Origin: Asterionellopsis glacialis
Taxonomy: Eukaryota; Bacillariophyta; Plagiogrammaphyceae; Rhaphoneidales; Asterionellopsidaceae
Length of the DNA: 28,557 nucleotides
Assembly (NCBI GenBank): GCA_014885115.2
Contig: WKLE02000178.1
Coordinates: 33,076 to 61,632 of the forward strand
Direction of reading: 5' to 3'
The notes beneath the pieces were generated by a model that worked only from the letters and a program-made list of their open reading frames with translations, was not told the origin of the DNA and ran no database searches. Shown piece by piece: positions 10,296-21,575 of this stretch. The position numbers were made by a program, and so were the translations under genes. The number at the start of each line of letters is the position of its first letter. Positions within the stretch are counted from its first letter, which is position 1.

Positions 10296-11198
10296 ATTTT
10301 TAATCTTTGTACACAGTTTGCTGATACAGAACACTTGCTTCTATCTATCTGCGTTTGACCCTCTCGTCTAAAGAGAGAGTCAATTTTTTTTTTTTTCCAA
10401 AGAACAAAAACGATAAACTCATCAACAATAGATTTTGGACGGGACGCACGAAACAAGAATCGCCCGATAGAAAACTGAAGATGATGATGAACACAACGAA
10501 AAAGATCTCTCCGCTGGCAGCCGGACAGACTACTGTCGACGCGTGTCTTTGGATGTTCAAAATTTCGGTACCTACCTTACTCGTACAGTTTGAAAATAGA
10601 TAAATATTGCTATTTAGGGAAACAGATGTACCAGGTACGGACAAAGTCGTAGTAAGCAACAGATACAAGTTACTTTGTATAGTGAACTAGTACTATTAGT
10701 GTATGTACCCATGGTAGTTTCGGCGATACTCTTGCAAATAGCGTCTGCCAGTCGCCGTTAATTCCGGCAGTAACGGTTAGTTCTTGGGGTTCAACTTTGA
10801 GTTCGCTCTTTTCGCCTCTGAAGAATCTTTTTGACGTACCTCTGGTAGGTCCTACGTACAATGGTAGATGGTACAGACAGAACCTGTACGGTAGTCGGTC
10901 TAGTCTTCGCACCGGCGCCAATAATATCCAAAATTCTGTCACCGGTATTTTCCATGGAAGATTGCAAGCTTCTCTTCGTTCCTTCGGGTCTTCTCTTCAG
11001 TCAGCTCGCATTTTTGATGGGCCAGGAAAAGACAGGTGGTTCTACTTGACTTCTATTTACCAGGTACGGGTCTCGCTCATCCATCAGTTACACAACATTA
11101 GTCTGCATTTCAACAAACTCAAAAGCATCGACATTCTAGTTCTCCTTGACAGCTCGGTCAAGTGATATCTGGTGGAGGCTACAAATTCAATAGTAGCA
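10296..11198. promoter_or_regulatory. Divergent intergenic region between esterase and OGDH, with two palindromes
   Basis: These 903 bp separate outward-pointing genes and should hold both promoters. The palindromic motif occurs at 10628-10638 (GTACCAGGTAC) and 11058-11067 (TACCAGGTAC, one base short), the latter 132 bp before the OGDH ATG. Several further GTAC-containing half matches lie between 10830 and 10900. A T-run occurs at 10383-10396. The 122-codon ORF at 10797-11165 has no recognisable family pattern and I do not call it a gene. Confidence 0.4.
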
Positions 11199-14100
11199 AT
11201 GCCATCGCAGGTTTTGCTTCGTCGTGCTGCGACGACAGCGGCAGCAACANNNNNNNNNNNNNNNNNNNNNNNNNNNNNNNNNNNNNNNNNNNNCATGCCA
11301 AATGTCTTCCGCTATTTCAGTACGCAACATGAAGTAGAGGAGCACCATGAAAATGAGAGTTTCTTGACGGGTAGTTCATCACTGTATGCTGAACAGATGT
11401 GGGAGCAATACACACAAGATCCTAACAGTGTCCATGAAAGTTGGAAAAAGTATTTTGATGACTTGCAATCAGGCGTCCCATATGCGGAAGAAGCATTTGA
11501 CAAGCCTACAGCTGTTCCACCGAGCAAAGTATCTGCACGTGCCACAGTCAGTGCTGATTCTGTACCGTCTGATTCCTTGGGTGTATCACATTTAATTCGT
11601 GCGTACCAAGTGAATGGTCACTTTGCAGCCAATTTAGATCCTTTGGGTTTGCACAGTCCCCTTGCCTTCCCCGGACGTCCTAGTAATTCACGTGATACGT
11701 CACAATTACCTGATGGGTGGCCAGAAGAATTGACCCCTGAATATCATGGTTTTACACATCCTGAGGATATGGATCGTAAATTGAATTTTAAAGGTAGGAG
11801 TTCAGGTGGTAACAAGGGTTACTTGGAAGAATTAGCAAGTGCACCCGGCAAGGTTACATTACGAGGGATCGTAGATCAGCTTCGACAATCGTATTGTGGT
11901 ACTCTAGGTGTAGAATATATGCATATGGGTGACAATACCAAGATCAATTGGATGCGTGAACGTATTGAAAATCCAAGGTGGCAAAATTATGACAAGGAAA
12001 CGAAGCAACATATTTATGAACGTTTATGCTTTGCTGATACATTTGAAAACTTTTTGGCGTACAAATTCAATACAACCAAGCGTTTTGGATTAGATGGTGG
12101 TGAAGCCATTGTACCAGTACGTCTTTCCTCTTATTTTTGTTGTGTCTATCATATACTGACTGCAACACTTTTCCATTGTTTCAATTCAACTCATCTTTGT
12201 GCTCTATTGTTCCATTCTATTTCTCGATCTTCCGTTGTGTATTCTTTGTAGGCCCTCAAGGATGGTATCGATCGTGCCAGTGAGTTAGGAGCCCATTCCT
12301 TTATTATTGGTATGCCTCATCGTGGTCGTCTCAATGTCTTGGCGAACGTGATGAGAAAACCCATGCCTCTCATCTTTTCAGAATTTCAAGGAACACATTT
12401 TGATATTACTGAACACACAAAGAGTAATGAGACCTGGGGTACGTCTGGTGATGTCAAGTACCATTTGGGTTCTAGCATGGATCGTACCTATCCTGATGGG
12501 CGTCATATCCACCTAAGTTTGGTGGCTAACCCATCACATTTGGAATGTGTAAACCCCGTTGTGGTTGGTAAAACTCGAGCAAAACAATATTACTGTGGTG
12601 ACCGTCCAGAAGACGTTAGAAATTGCGTTCCCATCCTTTTGCATGGTGATGCAGCTTTTGCTGGACAAGGTGTTGTGTATGAAACAATGCAACTTTCCAA
12701 AGTACCAGACTTTGATGTTGGTGGAACTATCCACGTCATTGTGAATAACCAAATTGGTTTCACCACGAACCCCGTCAACTCTAGATCAACACCATATTGT
12801 TCTGATTTAGGCAAAGCCTTCAATTGTCCAATCTTCCACTGCAATGGTGATGATCCCATGGCTGTTTCCACTGCACTTGAAACTGCTATTGAATACCGTC
12901 ATGAATGGGGAACTGATGTGATTATTGATATGGTTTGTTATCGTCGTAATGGCCATAACGAATTGGATCAACCTGCATTCACTCAACCTAAGTTGTACAA
13001 AGAGATCAACAGGCATCCCACGACACTTCAAATTTTTGAAAAACGATTGATTGATGAGGGTACCCTTACCAAGGAAGAATGCGAAGAAATCAAAGCATTC
13101 ACTCGGGAAAGTTATGAAGCTGACTTGGAGGCCAGTAAAACTTACGTGAGAAAAGAAAGTGATTGGTTGAGTTCCAAATGGTCGGGCTTTAAGAGTCCCA
13201 AACAATTAAGTCGTATCCGTCCCACTGGTGTTGATATTGATATTTTGAAGAACATTGGTATCCAAGCTGGTACCGTTCCCGAAGGTTTCAAACTTCATCG
13301 TCAAATGGCAAAAATTTTCAAAGCACGTCGTGAAATGGCAGAAAATGGTGATGGTATTGATTGGGGTACCGCAGAAGCTATGGCTTTTGGATCTCTATTA
13401 CTTGAAGGCAACCATGTTCGTATTACTGGTCAAGATGTTCAACGTGGTACCTTTAGTCACCGACATGCCGTCGTCAAGGACCAAGATACAGAGGAAGAAT
13501 ACACTCCACTTAACAGCTTAGCCAAGGTGATGGATCCGTCAGCTCCCATGGAAATGATGTCCTTGCCAGATACACAGGCTGGCTTTACTTGCCGTAACTC
13601 GATTTTATCAGAATTTGCAGTGCTAGGATTTGAACACGGATACAGTTTAGAAAATCCCAACGCTCTAATTTTGTGGGAAGCTCAATTTGGTGACTTTGTC
13701 AATGGTGCACAAATTCTGATCGATCAATTCATTTCAGCTGGTGAAGACAAATGGTTACGTCAATCAGGTTTGGTCATGTTGTTACCACACGGTTATGATG
13801 GTCAAGGTGCAGAACACTCTTCATGTCGTGTTGAACGTTTCTTGCAGCAAGTCGATGAAGATCCTCACCATGTGCCACCCATGGCACGTGATGAACGTAT
13901 GCAAGTTCAAAAGTGTAACTGGCAGGTTGTCAATTGCTCCACTCCAGCAAACTACTTCCACTGCTTGAGACGACAAATTCATCGTGATTTCCGTAAGGCA
14001 CTTGTTGTGATTGCACCCAAAAATTTATTGAGGCACAAACGTTGTGTGTCCAGTCTTGAAGAAATGGGGCCTGGCACTTCCTTTAGACGTGTCATTAATG

Positions 14101-14679
14101 AAACTGACCCAGAGATCAATGACAATGCCGACAATGTGAAGGTAAGTACATTATAAGAGGACAGGTAGATCGAGTATAGCACCTTCCAATTGGAAGTTGG
14201 CAAAAAATAACCATGTGTCTACAATTTTCTTCCTTTCAATGAGATATCCATTTTCTAACAATAGTTTTAATTTTGAATCCGTCACAATCAAAATGCAGAC
14301 GCTTGTATTCTGTACTGGTCAGATATACTACGAACTCTTGGCGGAACGTGAGAAGCGTGGTTTGATAGATGTTGCTTTGGTTCGCTTGGAACAAATCGCT
14401 CCATTTGCTTTTGATAGGATTGCCACCAATGTTGAAAAATACCCTAATGCTGAAGTTTTTTGGGCTCAGCAAGAACCAAAAAATATGGGTGCATATTCCT
14501 ATGTTCTTCCCCGTATTATGACGGCTACTCGTGAAATCAACGGTGACGAAAAAAGGCCTCGTTACGTTGGTCGTAAGGTCAGTGCTGCTCCAGCCACTGG
14601 TATGGGTAAGGTTCATCAGCATGAATACCAGAATATTATGGATGAAGTATTTGGTGAATCGTCTGATTTGGGAGATTAA
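11199..14679 (+). CDS. OGDH: 2-oxoglutarate dehydrogenase E1 component, mitochondrial, three exons
   Basis: ThDP-dependent E1 subunit of the 2-oxoglutarate dehydrogenase complex, decarboxylating 2-oxoglutarate in the mitochondrial TCA cycle. Exons are 11199-12116, 12252-14141 and 14299-14679; introns are 135 and 157 bp (GTACGT..TAG, GTAAGT..CAG), both phase 0. The product is about 1062 residues, in line with the family. The N-terminus MPSQVLLRRAATTAAAT is Arg/Ala-rich, as in mitochondrial presequences, and is interrupted by an assembly gap. Family blocks in order: SLYAEQMWEQYTQDPNSVHESW; RFGLDGGEAIVPALKDG across the first splice; IIGMPHRGRLNVLANV (His329); NPSHLE; the ThDP motif GDAAFAGQG (Asp439) with VNNQIGFTT (Asn471/472); and VFCTGQIYYEL through SAAPATG across the second splice. 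The GTG at 11172 in the same frame is not a credible eukaryotic start; the first ATG (11199) is used. Confidence 0.95.
11250..11293. other. Assembly gap (44 N) inside the OGDH presequence
   Basis: A run of 44 undetermined bases interrupts exon 1 of the OGDH gene. The frame before (ATG at 11199) and after (ATG at 11295) agrees at the stated gap length, so the gap may be close to its true size. The missing part would encode about 15 residues of the mitochondrial targeting region. The preceding GCAGCAACA repeat suggests a short repeat that was hard to assemble. Confidence 0.98.
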
Positions 14680-15289
14680 AGAAAAGAAGCAAAGTATTTT
14701 TTAGTCAGAGGAGAAAAAAATAGAGAGACAAAGTTAGGTCATGTGGAGGCGTGTATGATTCAGATATATTTTGAATAAAATAGTATCATATGATGTTGTT
14801 GTGGTCGTTAGAATAATTTCCTTCTTGTCGTGCTGCTAAATTGCTGCTTTTGTAGTTTATATATTATATTGGTGTCGACCACCAGCAGCTTCAAACATCC
14901 TGCCAGGAACTCATGTCGAGAAAATGTGTTAATATTATGAAGATTTGGTACTCCTTACAGAACCAGGTTCTCGCACCTGGTACCAGGTACAGTACCTGGT
15001 ACCTGGATACCAGGTACCTGGTAAATGGGGTACCGGTACATTATACAGTATTTTATTTTAAAATACCAACTAAATAAATAAAAAACCAGAAACCAGCAGG
15101 TAGTAAATACAAGTTACAATACAACTAATGTCTAAAAAAATTATAAAATCAAGGTTTTCAATTGCCCTGTGTCTTACCTTTACCAGTATGTACTGCCTCT
15201 TGGAAAATAGTTATCTTGAAAAATTCAGTAGTTGGATGGATATAAACTAGTGATTCTATATTTTGATAGTTGCTTCAACGGCAAGTTGA
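14680..15289. other. OGDH 3' flank, no gene
   Basis: This 610-bp stretch between the OGDH stop codon and the first tRNA holds the 3' untranslated region. AATAAA at 14774-14779 is a possible polyadenylation signal. The palindrome cluster lies at 14963-15038. No ORF with a protein pattern was found. Confidence 0.5.
14963..15038. repeat. Cluster of GTACC(A/T)GGTAC palindromes
   Basis: Overlapping copies of CCAGGTAC/GTACCTGG fill this stretch. GGTACCAGGTAC (14979-14990) and its exact reverse complement GTACCTGGTACC (14992-15003) are separated by one base, giving a perfect 12-bp inverted repeat. It is followed by the 16-bp perfect palindrome TACCAGGTACCTGGTA at 15008-15023 and by GGTACCGGTAC near 15029. 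The same core occurs singly at 4448, 10628 and 11058. The role is unknown: protein-binding site, cruciform-forming repeat or relic of a small mobile element. Confidence 0.8.
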
Positions 15290-15362
15290 GACTGCATAGC
15301 TCAGTTGGTAGAGCATTGGATTCCAGACCCAAAGGCCGTCGGTTCAAGTCCGGCTGCGGTCA
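15290..15362 (+). tRNA. tRNA-Trp (CCA), copy 1
   Basis: The sequence folds as a standard cloverleaf. The acceptor stem GACTGCA pairs with TGCGGTC (one T-G wobble), discriminator base A. The D arm is GCTC/GAGC. The anticodon loop TTCCAGA carries CCA, reading the Trp codon UGG. The T arm is GTCGG/CCGGC around TTCAAGT. The anticodon stem has an A-C mismatch at its loop-closing pair (31-39). Internal A box (TAGCTCAGTTGG) and B box (GGTTCAAGTCC) are present, and TTTT follows directly at 15363-15366 as a Pol III terminator. There is no intron and no encoded CCA tail, as in nuclear tRNA genes. Confidence 0.93.
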
Positions 15363-15708
15363 TTTTGACCTTTTCCTCTCATGGACTTGACCTTACGATG
15401 TGAAAAACTGAATTTTTACCCGGAATTACAAAAACAACGGAAAAATTATTATGTTGGAACTTTGAGTGGTAGGGTGACCTACCGGTATGCTGGTACCAAG
15501 CATGTTAATTACATTGTGACTAGTCTAGACAAGCGGCTACATAAGAATCGAACGCAGGGCCGAAGCGGTGTCAGATTGCAAGATCCTGGCTGCTGCTACA
15601 CACATGCAGCATCATTTTATTGCTATCATACATTTTTGTTTTGTCATTCAAAACTATGCCGTTCATGGACCTCAGTTTTTCGCTGAAAAGGCACGAACGG
15701 AGAATTAT
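15363..15708. other. Spacer between the two tRNA-Trp genes
   Basis: This 346-bp spacer is flanked by identical tRNAs. It contains no recognisable gene; the ORFs crossing it run into the tRNA sequences and have no family pattern. The sequences flanking the two tRNAs share little similarity beyond the tRNA itself and the following T-run, so the duplicated segment is essentially the tRNA gene. Confidence 0.5.
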
Positions 15709-15781
15709 GACTGCATAGCTCAGTTGGTAGAGCATTGGATTCCAGACCCAAAGGCCGTCGGTTCAAGTCCGGCTGCGGTCA
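15709..15781 (+). tRNA. tRNA-Trp (CCA), copy 2
   Basis: All 73 bases match the copy at 15290-15362, including the A31-C39 mismatch in the anticodon stem and the anticodon CCA. TTTTT follows at 15784-15788, a Pol III terminator. The same strand and a distance of 419 bp (start to start) indicate a local duplication. Confidence 0.93.
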
Positions 15782-16054
15782 TCTTTTTGGATGATGTGTC
15801 AAAGGAAAAACGTCTTCAAGTCTATCCCTTTTTTATTACGTCATGTTTCCTATTACAGTAGTCGATTACGACCAGGACTTGAATATCGTAGCAAGTGTGC
15901 AGTTGGGTCACGCGGTGCCTTGGTACTAGCAGTTCATGCCTGGTTACAGTCCTAAATTTCTACCAATAACTGGTTTGAGGCATTTTTTGTGCTGGTAACC
16001 GGTCGAATCCAGCATTACAATGGTAAGAGGAAATGTTTTAAGGTTTTTGGGTGT

Positions 16055-16142
16055 ATTATGGCTGCATTATGGCTGCATTATGGCTGCATTATGGCTGCAT
16101 TATGGCTGCATTATGGCTGCATTATGGCTGCATTATGGCTGC
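16055..16142 (+). repeat. Minisatellite, 8 perfect copies of an 11-bp unit
   Basis: The unit ATTATGGCTGC is repeated eight times head to tail without a single mismatch (88 bp). Because 11 is not a multiple of three, each plus-strand reading frame passes through all three phases; all stay open, which explains an apparent ORF coding for an 11-residue repeat. I do not regard that ORF as a gene. Complete identity points to recent slippage or unit turnover. Confidence 0.97.
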
Positions 16143-17180
16143 TCCATAGAATTGTTCGTATTCAAAGGCAGTGTACCACATGATGTCAGTAAGTGAGTAG
16201 TACCCACACCCACTCAGTGCCTCTAGTGCCACCTGTTAAAAAATAAAAAAAATAAATTAAAAAAAAAAAAATCAAGAAACAAAAATCAAAGTATTTTTTG
16301 AGAAATGGAAATTACAGTGGTAATACTATGAAATCTCTTATGTATTTTTCAGCTCTAACTGAGATAGAAAGGCCACATTGTAAAATAATCCCTGTGCACC
16401 TCTTATGTTCTTCCTACTAGTACTTTACAGTAAGAAAAGTACAGTATACAAGCAAAGACAAGACAAGACAAAGTCAAAAAGTCCATTACACCATTCTTCT
16501 CTAATAAGCAACAGTGCAATTTTTTGCTAAGCTGTAAGTGGCTTAATAAGAAATTTTTAGTCTACCACACCAATAAGCAACAGTACATGACCTAGTCATC
16601 TGGTTTTTTAGGATTCTATCACTCTGTAGGTGGTTGATATAACAATCAATGGCTCAGCAACAAAAACAAAAAAACAGAAATTAGAAATCTATTTTATTAT
16701 GCTGCCACTGTGCAGTATAAATCTGGTTTCCTCCTGTGACAATATTGTAGCTATTTAGGAGGTAACTAATAAAGAGCTTCTTGATGTGCTGCTTTTGTTG
16801 ATAGAGAGATCTTGACTTTTCAAATATCTGTCTTGTCCGCTCTACTGCTGTGTGATGCAACTCCCCCCCTTGGACAATACAATCCTAGCCAATTGCATTT
16901 TGTCTTGCAATAAGTTGTCTATAATTTGGAGTGATTGAGTTGGAGGGGGTTGTATTAGAACCAGTTTTTGAAGCTATTGATAAAGGAACTCAAAAATAGA
17001 AGTTGATATGTCTAATATTTGTCTTGAAGAAAATGTTTCTATATGTGTTAGGCACCTCAGATTCTGTACTATGACTTTTTTGAATGAGTTATGTATTATT
17101 CATGTACTAAATGTTGCTGTGACAAACTTCTGCTGCAGCACCTGTATATCACATCAACAGCAGCAGACTTCTTTGTGTAA

Positions 17181-17670
17181 CTACCAACAGAATTACAAAC
17201 CTGCTGTATATTTCTGCCTGATATTCAAAAGGATAATAAGAGAAACACATACTGTACATGATTTTCTGTTACTTTAAAAGATCCCAACACACATGTATAA
17301 TTTTGATATTCTCACCAGAGAATGCATAAAAAACAAAAGTGTTTTTTGTGTATTCTGAAACCGTAACATACTAATATGCTAATTTTTATTCCAGTAAAAC
17401 TCATATGTATTCGGAATGTTTTTTAATTATTGCTGTTGGTATTGTTGTTGGTAATGGAGGTGCATCTATTGATTCTAGTGGTGGTGGTGGACTAAATCCA
17501 CATTGGTAAGGTAAGTGTGCATGAATACCAGAATCACACAGAATCTGCTGTGCATTTCTGTCTCCAATTTGAAAGGATGAATAATAGAATCACATGTGTG
17601 TGTGATTTTTTGTTATTTTGAAGAATGCCAACACATGTAAGCATTTTTGGTGCATTCATAAAACTATAGC
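17181..17670. repeat. Diverged direct repeat pair (17181-17340 and 17520-17670)
   Basis: Two stretches about 340 bp apart show the same order of short matching blocks: CTGCTGT.TATTTCTG versus CTGCTGTGCATTTCTG, then an AAAAGGATAA/GAAAGGATGA block, then GATTTTCTGTTA versus GATTTTTTGTTA, then CCAACACACATGTA versus CCAACACATGTAA, ending near GCATAAAA versus GCATTCATAAAA. By eye they are about 65-75% alike. This looks like an old tandem duplication or two copies of a short element. Confidence 0.55.
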
Positions 17671-18150
17671 ATCAACCAAAAGAAAGCTCCTACCACTATA
17701 ATACAATAAGTATGTGCACCAAACAATGGGGGGGTTGGGGCATTGGCATGAACCTGCTACCACATATCATGCCTGCCCCCTTCAAGCTAATTAATACTGC
17801 ATTTGAACCTTTTGCAGCAAGAATGACTACCAGATAATAATTATTCATCATGAATAAATTATTGTTCATAGTTTTTATAGGCAACAATTGTGATGTATCA
17901 AATATATGAAGTTACCTAAGACATTGTGTGTTTCTTCATGAAAGATGATATGTAAGGTATAGAATAATCTGTGCATTAAACAAAATCCATCATTAATAAA
18001 TCAACATATCAAGAAGAGGGTAGTATTGTGGTGGACCCTGTTTTTCATTGGTATATGAAGGAGACTACCTGGCAACTTAAAAGTCTCTCATTGGCATCTT
18101 GGGATAGTCTATAGATTGCAGTTACAGTTAAAGAAGAGGACCACATAATA

Positions 18151-18420
18151 AATGAACTACACTCCCTGTAGGACACTCTTGAGGATGGCTGATTGTTGAT
18201 GCAGCTTGATGCAGCAACAAGAAGACAGACTCCAAGGTTTACCATTTACTAATATTTCCTGAAGATTTACTTCTTACTAAATTGCTAGATTTCTCCAGCA
18301 TAAGAAAACTAACTCTTTAAACTAGCTCATATTTTTTACCACCAAATAAAAGTCTTCTTTTCTATTGTGTGTTGATTGTCTGATTGTTGTGTTGTGCTGC
18401 TGTCAACACTAGCATCATAG
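18151..18420. repeat. Dispersed repeat family, copy 1
   Basis: This stretch is collinear with 21347-21575. The first 38 bases (18151-18188, beginning AATGAACTACACTCCCTG) are identical to 21347-21384. A 26-base block at 18338-18363 (containing CACCAAATAAAAGTCTTC) is identical to 21496-21521, and GTCTGATTGTTG (18378-18389) equals 21536-21547. The sequence between is diverged with indels. No ORF, poly-A tail or terminal inverted repeat was recognised, so the class (SINE, MITE, other noncoding repeat) is open. Confidence 0.8.
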
Positions 18421-21346
18421 GGGCAATATCACCATAACAAGGGTAGTAGACTTAGGTGGTCAAAAATTAGATTCTTTAACAGAGAAAAACTAACAATGTT
18501 CTTTGTAATTCTGCATAACTTTCATTATACTGGTAAAACCATCTGGAAACATATTTCATCTTTTACTGATTTTTTGAAACAACAAAAAGAAAAGAAATAA
18601 AGGTATGTGTCTTTGAAGCTGACATGTCAATATTTTCTGCTGTATCCTTGGTATAACAACCACAAAACTTGATACTAATGGTATGTGTATTTGATTCACT
18701 AGATAAAGGTGTTCTCTAGGGTTTGATTGGTGATGATGTTGGCTCTTGTTCCTGTATTTTTAACATGGATTATGTGTTTTGCTGCCTTCACAAGTACCTT
18801 AGGAGACAGTCTTGGAGCATCTTCTGGTCTAAGCAGACAAAATGATTACTGAGAATCAATATTTCTGAAATATCTCAGTTGTATACCTTTATGCAAAGGC
18901 ACATGGATGTCAATGTTGAGAACTTTTTGAGGAACAAGGGTTCACACTTCAGGATCTTTTTTTGCCCTGGGAAGATCTAGCATTGATTATGGGGCTCACT
19001 GGATCTCCATATGAAGCATGCCAAAAGTGTGGCTTGAGGTAAATTACTTACTCTCTATGTAATGAGCAACATGTGAAACAAAAAATCCATATCATTTAAA
19101 CCAAACCCACCTGGCATTTCACGTTATAAATTATAGCCTCCTCTTATTCCTTGATATCTAGGTGATGCCTGGAGATGGATTATTTGGTGCTACTAGTATA
19201 CATACTATGAGTATATAGACAATAATTGTAAGAATCTAATTAAAATATTAATGGGATTGTCTAGATATTGAAAGAACTTTCTACATTTCCTCAAGATTTG
19301 ATAGAGCACCAGATGAGCAAGAAGATAAAACACCATATGAATGTCTCTTTTCCCTACCTGCTCAGTCAAACATCAACACTGACTCAGGTATCTAATTTTC
19401 AGCAATTAATATGTCATTCTTTTTATACCATGCACCCCTTCAAGCAAGGTGTAGCTTTAATCATGCAAAGCCATTGCAAGTCTTCATTCAGCTGATTTAT
19501 GCCACCACTCTACCACTCATTCCACATTTTTGTGATACACACCCATACATCCTCCTGTCTTTGATAATATCAACTTGGATATCTTTACCATTGCTTTACA
19601 ATGTCATCCTGACCCTTAGAACATCATCAAGAAACCTACATATATAAAATACCCTCCATCATACACCCAGTATAAAATTCATTATTGTGGTACTAAGTTT
19701 GTTTCTTCATTACTATGTCCCATATGCAATTCACTTGACAGAACATGCCATCATTGTTCTGATTTTCTATTAAGGATTAGTGTGCATGCACCAAATACCC
19801 CCATGCTTGAACACAAAGACGCAAAGTATTGGAGATAGAAGGCAATCAAATTGTATTATGTGTAGGCTAGGTTGCTGGTACGGGAATAATGAAACAAGGC
19901 ACTGGTGATAGTCTATGTCAAAATGAAGATCTCACTAGTGGTGTGATAAGATGAGGACTTAACCTTTTGGATTAGTATTGCCTTAAGTTGTCCCTCACTT
20001 AAGTATGGACCCTACCTTGAAAGTTAAGAATAAATGTGGAGGAAAGATATGGACCACATGAAGAGAGATCCTCTGGTGCTGTGCAACAAGAAAGTATGAA
20101 TATTAGAAGCCCCAGAAGATCCACCCCTATGGCAATGTGGCTTCGCACAAATAGGATGCTCCCATGAACACAAACAAGTTTTCAATCCTGTGTGATGGCC
20201 AAATAATATCAATAATACTTTCATAAACACTTACAACCTAAAGAATGATGATCCTAACAAGGAATTCTCAAAAAAGAAGCCACCAAGGATGGTGGTGATT
20301 TCTCACCATGTTTTTTCTAACACAATTTTTGCCAATCAACAACAAGAATGGGTTCTTGTTACCAATGCAATTAAGTGTGAGTCCAAAGAGGCAATAATTT
20401 GCAAGTGATGGACTTCCTCAAGCACATTATCTTGGATTCTTTGTGGGACAAAGCATATTAGATGTCACCAGTTAAGAACAAGAGAAGGGAGAGGGGGGAG
20501 CTAAATGTTTAATCTAGGGGACACAGACAGGTAACAGACATATATAGCCTGATCTTATTCTCCTCTAGTAGACTAGGCCTAGTAGAGAAGGGGAGTCCCT
20601 TTTTCCCAAAAGGATACATATAGTGTGTGGTGAAAGCTGTCTAACTATTCCAATTGAAAAATTCTTTGTTACTAGTAACTAGGCATCAGGCACCTGGTAC
20701 ACCAGACACACCAGAGGACATACCAGACACCCAACACTAGGGAAACAAAATGCTAAATTTGGTCAGTTCCCAACCACTTTGGAGACTTAATCTCAAATAT
20801 CTATTATTTCTTCCACACACTAGTCCCTGGATAGTATGGGGTTGGTGTGTTCACCACAAAGATTACAAATGTATCAATTGTTGTTACTTACAGTCCCACT
20901 ACTTCCAGCCATGTACTTCAAGAAAACTATGACCACCACTATTGCAATTGACCATGATCTAATGATCCAAGGATGGTTCTCTAAAACAAGAACAAAAAGC
21001 TTCAAAGAAGAGAATGGGTTTCATAAAAAAGAAGAGATGCTAGAGATTTGACAAATGTACTTCCTGAAACAATACATGATGCTTTGATATGGGAAAGATA
21101 GACAGATAGCAGGAAGTTAGTGGGGACTAGCTTGTTGTCATCAAATACAATAACATTTTAATAGTTTTCTATTACTTTTTTTGGTCATGGCTTAGGTGCT
21201 TTATACAATTCAATTGTATGAAATACTTCTTTGTCAATAAAATTACCCACCAAAGTCAAATGGGACATACAGTAAAACAGTGCTTCATAAAAGAAAGCAA
21301 ATTTCTTTCTGTGACATAGGCTACATTTTCTTATTTTATTGGTTAG

Positions 21347-21575
21347 AATGAACTACACTCCCTGTAGGACACTCTTGAGGATGGTTGTTGCGTGGACAGA
21401 CAGGCTCCAACTTACCCTTTACTTACATTTCAGGATATAATTTTTGTTACTAATTTACCTGATATTCTCTGGATTAAACTAAGCTCATAATTTAAACCAC
21501 CAAATAAAAGTCTTCTTTTCTTTTGTTTAATGTTTGTCTGATTGTTGCTTGCCAAAGTCAACCTTAGCGGCATAG
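21347..21575. repeat. Dispersed repeat family, copy 2
   Basis: Same orientation as the copy at 18151-18420 and about 40 bp shorter because of internal deletions. The first 38 bases and a 26-base block in the second half are perfectly conserved, while intervening sequence has drifted. Uneven conservation could reflect functional sub-sites or chance in an old element. Confidence 0.8.

Noticed and set aside
10797..11165. 122-codon ORF upstream of OGDH
   Set aside because: No domain or composition signal; lies in the divergent promoter region and overlaps palindromic repeats.
12807..13205. 132-codon minus-strand ORF inside OGDH
   Set aside because: Antisense shadow of a strongly conserved coding exon.
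15568..15861. 97-codon ORF overlapping the second tRNA
   Set aside because: It runs straight through the tRNA and contains its translation; a common false gene in annotations.
16055..16142. CRISPR array or coding repeat
   Set aside because: Units are 11 bp with no spacers, and the repeat is open in all frames simply because of unit length and composition.
19268..19647. Two overlapping ORFs of 75 and 78 codons
   Set aside because: Cys/His and hydrophobic residues look random; neither continues in neighbouring sequence and no family was recognised.
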